In this document: in pieces, positions 56,127 through 64,000 of the stretch | Layout: each line of letters begins with the position of its first letter | Position numbering within the stretch: position 1 is the first letter of the stretch | Source of the DNA: Elymus sibiricus | Taxonomy: Eukaryota > Streptophyta > Magnoliopsida > Poales > Poaceae | Length of the DNA: 64,000 nt | Direction: 5' to 3' | Assembly: GCA_039707655.1 (NCBI GenBank) | Contig: CM077665.1 | Span: 314,402,486-314,466,485, forward strand | Notes under the pieces: model-generated | The model's input: the letters and a program-made list of their open reading frames with translations, nothing else | The model's database searches: none | What the model was told of the DNA's origin: nothing | Translations under genes and position numbers: made by a program

Positions 56127-59065
56127 AGCCAGGCTGACTATAGGTTACCCTAGCCAGACTTCATTGTCTTGTGTTCAGTAGAAAACCAAGATGGATTTCA
56201 GCCATCTTTGCCACCTGGCACGGCTACTATTGATCATAAGGCAACCCCATAGGTCTTTGGCTCCATCAGACCCCAACTCTCGTGGCTCTGGCCTCCGGTG
56301 CGAAACGCTCGCACCGGGCAACGACCCGTGAGCCCTGAAACCCCTAGGTAAACCAGATATCCTTACCCTGCTTGCTAACCATGGCATTTCTCTTCTTACT
56401 CTAGTTTACTTTGGGAAATGCTTATAAATTCTATCTCTCCTCGACAACCTTAGGAATGTGGACTAAGCCACTTTGGCTATGGTCCTGCGTCGAGTGTGAT
56501 GCTCCCTAAGGAAGTAGTAGGAGCTTGACACCAGTGCTACCAGGAGCATTGTGTGGTTTCGCTTCTAAATCTTTAGAGGTGCATCGAGTGCGCTATACTA
56601 GTTATACTAGTGGATCCTTGGCCACATGTGTAAGGTCTGCAAAAAATTGAGCTTTATTTGCTTTTTGGTTTTTCGCGGTTCTTGTTTCTTTTGTCGATTC
56701 CGTCTCTCCGCTCCGACTGGATCCATCCGCAAGAGTTGCCTAAGAAGATCATCATGCAACTGGGATAATACCCAATAATCCCAATTCAGCAAGAGTCATG
56801 TCCAGCCAACTACCTGATATTCAGAACATTACCATCGGATCTGTCAAGAATGAAGAATGGGTCAGAAGCAGAATCTATGTGCAGCAGACAAGGCTAGAAT
56901 ATACCTGAGAGAGTTTGCCTTAGAACTGATCACGCCTAAGGAGCAATCAGATGAGCTACCAAGAATGAACACCAGTAAGGACAAATGACTCCGTCCTCGA
57001 CACAAGGATTATTTCAGTCAGTGGGGTGAACCTTGAGTCTTTTCTCAGTGGACCCAAGAATCATTTATCACCCACCGAAGACATATTTCAAGGATGTGAA
57101 GGTGCCGAGAGCAACAACTAAACTCTGGTATGATTATACGAATTTCAAAGCATACCTTGGAATTCACCGATGCAAATACAAAATTTTCTGGGCACTGTGA
57201 ACAAGGTTTGCGAGAAAATGGATAAGTTCACGGTTGCCAGAATCAAGGAGCACCTAACATGCTTGGAAGCTCAGCTGAATCGAATGGAATGATCCGTCAA
57301 CTGCTTATTATCGGCAACACCTGGGTTGAATGCAAAGGGTATTCTGAATTAATTAACGACATGAAGTCTGCATCAGTTGTGCAACCTTTACAGCAACAAT
57401 AATCAGATCAGCAGAAGGACAAGCGATGTGCATGACCAATGGAATATCTTCAGTCAAGGTATAGCCTATATCAAGTTTTGGCTCTGCTATGGGTAAAATT
57501 CCGAATACTTCGGAAGGAAGCCAGAATCGGCCATAGACCCGACTGCGTACCCAAGGCTTCTGGTATAAGGAACCCAGCCTTCCCCCGCAAGCTACCGAGA
57601 AGAGCTTACGATACCAGACTGCCAATCTTCCTCGGTACGCCACTCGGTGAGAGATCCTTCTGGGGTACGGCACTCCCATCTTCCACAGCGTGCTACCGCG
57701 GAAAACTTCTGGCATAAGGCACCCGACCTTCCGCAGTAAGCCACATGAAGGAAAACTTTCGAGGCACGATACCCAGCCTTATTCAGCACACTACCCTGGC
57801 AGAAGCTTCGAGCATAAGGAATTCAGTCTTCTTCAACACGCCATCGTGCCTACAACAAGCTTGTCAAGAGCACGAACTAGTCTGGACACACATACGCCTC
57901 AGAACTCAGTGGTTATGAAAGGAATTATCTTACCCCTGCATGTGTTGTGAGCATGCAGTCCAGTGGATCAGTTCATGTGAGCCACTCGTACACGGGAATG
58001 ACTGTGTCTAGAGAAACAGTGGCCCCCATAGTTCAAGGAAGGATATGAGCACAGCAGTCCCTACGAGGTATGCAAGAGTAAGTTCTGAGAACAAGCCCGA
58101 CAAACCGGGAAAACAATCAAAGAGCCATATTGGCAGGTCATGACAGGTCCATCAAAGGAATCTTCAAGGACAAAGAAGTGGTGGACAAACAACCTCCGTA
58201 ACGGTCAACAAGATACAATTTCACAGACAGAGAGGTATTAGCAATTCTTGTCAGACTCTGGCATATACGGCCACAACAATGCAGTCAGCATGTCATACTC
58301 ATCATAAATATGGGCCATCAACCAAGATAAGAGGCTATGCTCCGAAAGATACACCAGATGATAGCCACACTGTGCTCAGCTCAGTAGTCATAGCACGAAC
58401 TACAGAGGCTATGTATGACAGGGCCCTCTCCACAAGCGACAGAGTTTGAAACAAGGCATTCAGATAGAATGGCTCAAAGCACGTCAGCAGCAACAGCTCA
58501 TAGGCATCATGACATCATTGGAATAAGAGATTACTGTCTATGATTACTTTGTGATCATGCCTGACATTTCAGTTAGGGATGCGACAGTAATAACCTGGTC
58601 ATACTGGATTGTGGAACACCTAGGACAAAGTCAGAATGCCTAAGGAAGAGAGAAACATCAGTATGGAACCCACAGCCAGACTGAGCATTCTGACACGGCA
58701 AAAAGAAAGCCACTCCCACTCACTCAAGACCATACGAGCACGTAAGCCTGGTACCAGGAAAGGATGTCCTGCCCATAACAGTCAGGGTACGAAGCATTAC
58801 AATAAAACCCGAAGCAGATACTTCCAGGCCCTGGAAATCGAGCTGTCTGTTGGTATTACCCGCTACCCCACCCAGCAATACCACTACCAGGACAAAAGGT
58901 ACACCTGACAGGAAAGAGAAGGATTCAAGAAAGCTGTGTGCAGAGGCAACACATGGTCCATCAGAAGAGGCAGTTAAAAGGTCAGAGAACCAACGAAGAC
59001 AGGACAACTGATGGATCCAAGTCGCACACAGGTAAGTCCCCCTTCACCAGGAGGTAAGCCCAGAA
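56127..59065 (+). other. Interior of G without recognisable genes
   Basis: No frame exceeds about 120 codons and no gag, protease, polymerase or integrase motif was found on either strand. The middle holds a degenerate tandem array (57508-57845). The region may be scrambled former gag-pol or foreign filler. Confidence 0.55.
57508..57845 (+). repeat. Degenerate ~50-bp tandem array in G, about seven units
   Basis: Units starting CTTCTGG(T/C)ATAAGG or close variants begin at about 57508, 57557, 57605, 57657, 57706, 57756 and 57806. Each continues with a CCCAGCCTTC-like motif and an (A/G)C(A/T)ACC-type end. Spacing is 48-52 bases, and copies have diverged strongly. Confidence 0.7.
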
Positions 59066-59101
59066 ATCTCGAGGACGAGATTTTCTTAAGGGGGGTAGGT
59101 T
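59066..59101 (+). promoter_or_regulatory. Polypurine tract region of G
   Basis: CTCGAGGACGAGATTTTCTT followed by AAGGGGGGTAGGTT ends at the LTR. This is the standard 3' end of plant chromovirus-type Gypsy elements. Confidence 0.8.
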
Positions 59102-62100
59102 TGTAACACCTTGGTTTTCGCCCCTGTTTTTTTTCCTTTGCGGGATTCGACTCCCGTCCTTTTTCTCGGTGTTATCGGATTTGTTTCACTCTTGGGTATA
59201 TGAAGATGGTCATTCAGCCTTGCCTTCCTATCCAACCAGAGATTCTCTCCAGTCCAACCTTGCCACCCAAGATCCTTGGCTCGGGGTTTTGCTGTCGAAA
59301 CCCTACCTTCCGAGTTGTCGGAAGGGAAACCCTAATCCTTCCAGCTTCAAAGGAACCTCAATTTCCTTTGATATGTTGCATCCCAAACTTTTCCCAGTGA
59401 TCATCCTTTATCTATAAACCCTGGATATGCAAAAATATTGCCAAGCCATTTGCAATATTTTTCATTTATAATTAATTCCTTTTTCTGCCAGTTAAAGGAA
59501 TTAAATCCAGGAAAATATCTATCCATCTCCAAAGTTCATGAAAACTTGTGGAGATATTATTTGTGATCATCTTGAGCTCCCATAAAAATATTGGCCATAA
59601 TTAGATAAGGAAAATTGCATTTTCCTATTTAATGCCAATATGGCATTTTGGGCAGTTCCTAAAGGAACTACCATTTTGGTAGCCAGGAAAAAATCCCAAA
59701 TAATTTGTGGAGCTTCTCCTATCCATATCTTCTCCATTTCCATCAAGAACCCAAGTTCCATAGTTCAAATTTTGAGCACAACATCAATTTGCAAATTCTG
59801 TCCAGTTGGGCAATTTGCAAAGGAAGTGCTTTATTCATTGATCTATTTGAGCTGAAACTTTTCATGGTGTTTAACATTGCTAAATCGCCCATGGAAACCA
59901 AAAATCAGCTCAATTCCTCTATCCATTCATCCACAGCAATTTTCCCAAGTTCCTGTCCATTTGAAAGCTCTGTGAAGGAAGTACCATGTAGGCATTTCCA
60001 AATGATCTGAAACTTTTCCAGTATCTCCATATGTTCAAATCATCACCCTACACCAAATTTGAGCCAGATCTATCTAGCTATTCTTCCCCAGCATCCTCAT
60101 TCCCATTTCTGGCCAGTTTGCAAGTTTGCAAAGGAAGTGCCATCTAGACTGATCCATTTGTGTTGAAACTTTGTAATCATGATCCCCCTAGTGAGTGATC
60201 AACCTCTGCCAAGCATCATGCCAAGAAGAGCAATATGGTGGCCACACTACATGTCAAACACCTTACTGATGGAAACTGTTTGGCCTAGGTGCAGTCACAA
60301 TGGAGCTTTCCCATGCCATCCAGCTGCACTAGTCGATCCAGGGAAGGGAGGAGAACACTCCAGACATGGTTTGGCCTCGCGTGCGGCGTGGCAACACCGT
60401 GTCCACGCGGTGACCATGTGCAGAGCACGCCAAATCAGTGCCCTGTACTCTGGACCGTTCGGGAGCCGTCTCCGGCAGGCCGTGGCTTGTCCAGGAGTGC
60501 CGACGAGCCCTCCACCGCGCTTGTGAACCCTCTGGAATCCTCTCCCCCTCGTCCCCTAGCTTCTGGACGGTTGTGGCGACGTCGAGGCACTGTTGGGACG
60601 CGGTACCGCGTGCCCAGAGGCTTTGGCCGCCGGCGAGCGCCATCTAGAGCTCTCCCCCGAGCCTATTTAAGCACGCCCTCGCGCCCTCCCGGTCGCCAGC
60701 AACCTCCCCGCCCTCTCAGTCGAGCTCACCGAGCTCTCCCGTCCTCCCATGGTCGTGAGTCACCGCCGATCCCCTCGGCCCTCTCTTGCTCATGGCCCTT
60801 CCCCCTCCCGCTCCTCTGGTTCCTAGCCTCCCCTTGAGGTCTGCGCCAGCACCGCCGTCCTCATCTCCGACGAGGGAGCCTCGCCGACGCGCCTCCTCTG
60901 CCGTCCGTCGACCGCCGCGGCTCTGCTAGCAGCGAGCACGCTGCGGGCCGCCCCTGGGCGAACCAGCGGCCACCCCGAGCGCGGCGCCGTCTCCAGATTC
61001 CTCCGGTGGCCGGAGCACCGCCGGGGACGGCCGGTTTCGCCGGGGCCGACATCGGCTTCACCTCTGCCTCGCCCCCTCCTCTGTTTCCCATCGGGGGCGC
61101 AGCGGGAGGAAGGAGACGAGCAGGGCTAGGCCGGCCCCACTCCCCCGACCCCACCCGTCGGCCTCTAAGCGTTGACCAGTCATCGAGCCCACGCGTTAAC
61201 TGGAAGTGCCTTTTCGGAAAATGCGTTTTCAGTTTTAGAAAGCGTACTCTGGTGCTTCTTCGGCTGAAAGTGCACTTCCCCTGTTGAAGAGCGTACTTCC
61301 CAGAATACGCTTTCTCTTTTAGCTCAGCCGCTGCCAAAATCTCTAATTTGTGGACGTTTGCCAGTTAGCAGTCAAAACGGACACCTTTCTGTTTGTTTTT
61401 CTGCTAATGAACAAACGTGCGTATCTTTTCAACCGAGACTCCAAATGAGGTGATTCCATTACACATTCTGAAAATGACCATTTTGCCCTTGCCTCTAAAT
61501 AGCCCTCTCCGAGAGAGAATGGTTTCCGGTGATTCCCTTCCGCGGACTCTCCGCACTTCTTCCCGGAGTATTCTTTGACCCCAGGCAAGCCGACCATCTG
61601 ATATATGCCCTAAAGCATTGCTCTGTGTTATTCTTGCATGTTTAATTAGTAATTATGCCTGTGATAGAAATAGTTAAACCTCTGTTAGATTGCACTTACT
61701 GTTTACATTACTTGCATAGTTTGCTATGTAGTTTACTTAAGTGCATAGTTGTTGCCACTTCAACTTGTTGTGATATATAACCATACTTGCTAAGTGATGG
61801 CTAAAGCTAAACCTAGTCGGTTGATCTAGAGTCACCTGTCCGGGCTTATCCGTGCAGCTACATTTGCCGGTATGGGACGGCCTTGACTTGGTCTGATCGC
61901 GTGCTCTTTCACCGGTACCTCCAGACAGGGAAGGTTATACGCGCGCGCTACCCTGGCCCGGTAGGCGGCGATAACCTTGTGAGCCCAGTTGAGTTTTGTG
62001 CCGGCGTCCCCGTTTGGGACAGTTTAGTTTGGCCACGATGGTGGCAGGTGTCATGAGGTGACACAGGGGCCACCCAGGGCAGGACTCCGGGGGAGGACGA

Positions 62101-62978
62101 ATGCCGGTGGTACGATGGGAGAGTCACGGGTCAGGCAGGTTTCGTTGGAGCAATGGTGGTCCACCTGAATGGGATCACGAGGCCAGGTGCTCCATGGTGT
62201 GGGTAAAGTGTGCAACCTCTGCAGAGTGAAGAATCTATTCGAATAGCCACGTCCACGGTATTGGACAGTCCGTCCAGGCCTCGCTAGGTGGTCAACCGTA
62301 ACAATGATAATAATGATGGAAGAACTTGTCTTATGCCCTGAAGTACTTAGTGGATCATGGATGTTCTGAGGGTTGTAAGGCAACCCGGAAGAGAGTAAGC
62401 TGGATCTGGTTAAGGTTTAGATTGGATCCTGAGATTATTCAGAGTATGGATTATTTACCTGATATGCTTTACTTTACTGCATTTTAGTTTAGTGGCTATC
62501 TTCCTAGATAAACTTGTTATGACTTGATAATTGATATTGCTAGCTAGTGATGCTATGCCATGTGAATTAATGTTGCTCTAATAATAAATGCATGCTTGAA
62601 TGCCATGGATTGCTTTGCTTGGTGTATATGTTAGTTGGTTTGCTTGCGATTACATTCAAAAGTACTCAGCGGCCTTTAACATGGCTAGGTTCACATAAGG
62701 ATCCGTCGTCCGTCATCGAGGAGCCGGAGCATTCGCGGGCTAGGAGAGTAACCCAGTCAGATCCCTGTGGATTGGAGCCGCACCAAGACCCTGCTGCCTT
62801 AGATAGAGCTTTTCCGCTGCCATCACTCTTGTAATATATCTTGTAAGACTGATATATTCATTAATAGAAATGCCTGTGTTCATGATACTTGTTGTAAACG
62901 CGCATGCCAGAGTGATTTCCTGGGCTGGTATGCGTGGCGACCGTCTGGCTACAGTGGTAATCAGGCGGGGGCGCCACA
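59102..62978 (+). repeat. 3' LTR of G (3877 bp)
   Basis: Matches the 5' LTR closely by eye. The TATA-like box is at 60664-60671. A deletion of about 54 bases at about 61455 accounts for most of the length difference. Confidence 0.88.
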
Positions 62979-62983
62979 GGCAC

Positions 62984-64000
62984 CTCTCGAGGCAGCCCCT
63001 CAGGAGCGCCAAGACCGGGCCCCTCCCGCACACGCAGCGCCCGTCGAGCCGGTGGGGTGCCTCGCCATCGCCCCGGAGCTCCATCCAACCACGTGGCCCT
63101 GCAAGTTCAAGCCCGACCTGCCCCCTCGCTACGACGGCACCCCGGATCCCGCCGAGTTCCTACAACTCTACTCGCTGAGCATCCGGGCGGCCGGTGGAGA
63201 CGACAAGGTCATGGCATGCTGGTTCCCCGTGGCGCTCAAGGGCGGCGCACTCTACTGGCTCCTCAACCTCCCGGAGGGGTCCATCACCTCCTGGGACGAC
63301 CTGCGCAAGCACAAGTTCATACAGCGCTTCACGACTACGCGCCTCAAGGTCCCGAAGGCGTCGGATGAGGCTATCATCTCCGCATTCACCGACGGCGTCA
63401 CTGACCTCAAGATGAAAGAGGAGCTCGCCATGAACGACGAACTGTGCTCCGCCCTGGAGATGTTCAACCTGACGAACAGGTGCGCCAAGGCCGAAGAGGG
63501 CCGCCTGTCACTCCGAGAGCCTCCGGCGACAGAGCCAGAGGAAAAGAAGACCAAAGCCATGGAGGCGAAGCGCAAGGCCCCAGCGGTGCTTGCGGCCGAG
63601 CCTGAGGCGAAGCGCAGCCGAGGCGAGGAACACCCCGCAGGAGGCAGACCGACCTGCATCTTCCATGGCACCAACAACCACGACACCGCCGACTGCCAGG
63701 AACTCAGGCTGGTCCGCGCCGAACACTTCGGCCGGCGCCCTCGACGCACTGACCGTGGCTTCGTACGCGGCGGAGGCCGTGGTGGAGGCCGTTGGGACAA
63801 TCGGGAACCGCATCAGGGGTGGCGAGACCAGCCTCAGGAGGACCGCTGGCGCGATCAGGCTTGGGAGGACCGCTGGCACGATCAGGCTCGGGAGGACCGC
63901 TGGCGCGATGACCCTCCGGAGGGGTCACGCCGTGGCCAGCCTCGTGAGGCCCGTCCTCGTGAGGCCGGCCTACCGCCACTACCACCACCACCCAGAAGGA
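62984..64000 (+). CDS. gag: Gag of D, capsid core and zinc knuckle, running off the window
   Basis: The frame stays open from the G junction to 64000 and continues the N-terminal part at 51578-52181 without a shift. It has the retrotransposon gag core: WPCKFKPDLPPRYDGTPDPA, then WFPVALKGGALYWLLNLPEG, SWDDLRKHKFIQRF and a helical stretch rich in Glu/Lys. A zinc knuckle of C-x2-H-x4-H-x4-C type (CIFHGTNNHDTADC) lies at 63655-63696. The tail is RGG-rich and has a 9-residue repeat (DRWRDQAWE) starting at 63841, 63868 and 63895, with an RNA-binding look. No stop occurs inside this part. The end of gag and any pol lie beyond the window. Confidence 0.85.

Larger units (their letters stand above)
52182..62978 (+). 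mobile_element. Element G: Gypsy element with 3.9-kb LTRs and no recognisable pol
   Basis: LTRs at 52182-56109 (3928 bp) and 59102-62978 (3877 bp) with a perfect target duplication GGCAC (52177-52181 and 62979-62983). Primer site and chromovirus-style purine tract are present. The 3-kb interior has no long reading frame, so G is non-autonomous. LTR and interior proportions resemble F. Confidence 0.9.

Overview
This window is intergenic DNA from a large plant genome, most likely wheat, barley or a close relative (Triticeae). Nearly every base can be placed in a nested stack of LTR retrotransposons, plus one CACTA-like DNA transposon end. No host housekeeping gene, tRNA, rRNA or CRISPR array is visible. 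Element boundaries come from matching LTR termini (TG...CA or close), primer binding sites, polypurine tracts and 5-bp target duplications read directly from the sequence.

Letters used here. I = LTR end at 1-517. C = Ty3/Gypsy element (+ strand), internal end at 518-3894 and 3' LTR at 3895-4677 plus 43112-43932. A = Tat/RIRE2-like Gypsy derivative (- strand), 4678-43106, inserted in the LTR of C (target CTATG). E = Sirevirus-like Copia gag-only element (- strand), 7773-30184, inserted in the antisense gene of A. F = Gypsy (chromovirus-type) element with 4-kb LTRs (- strand), 17713-29539, inserted in an LTR of E (target ATGAT). B = Tat-like element (- strand), 33958-42808, inserted in the 5' LTR of A (target AAAGG). 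C itself sits in a truncated F-family LTR (43933-44096). From 44097 to 48818 lies a CACTA-like region with decayed gene fragments. H = Tat-like element (+ strand) from 49076. D = Tat-like element (+ strand) from 50633, inserted in the protease of H. G = Gypsy element with 3.9-kb LTRs (+ strand), 52182-62978, inserted in the gag of D (target GGCAC). The gag of D resumes and runs off the window at 64000.

The Tat-like family (I, A, B, H, D) is the interesting part. Its LTRs fall in two classes. TatA (I, A, H) begins TGTCGGAATC on the strand complementary to the element, and TatB (B, D) begins TGTCGGATTTCGGG there. Both classes have the same unusual primer site. In two elements (B and H) the primer site is followed almost at once by protease, with no gag. 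In two others (A and D) it is followed by gag. Between pol and the 3' LTR, A and B each carry an oppositely transcribed gene. In A it is a spliced gene with a PF04195-like domain and a coiled coil. In B it is an intact 275-residue reading frame with an AT-hook and a B3 DNA-binding domain, behind its own TATA box.

Most coding regions are decayed. Most of the stop codons I inspected are TAG where CAG (or TGG) is expected, which fits deamination of methylated CHG sites. Statements about family membership rest on motifs recognised by eye. Percent identities, insertion dates and library names were not computed.
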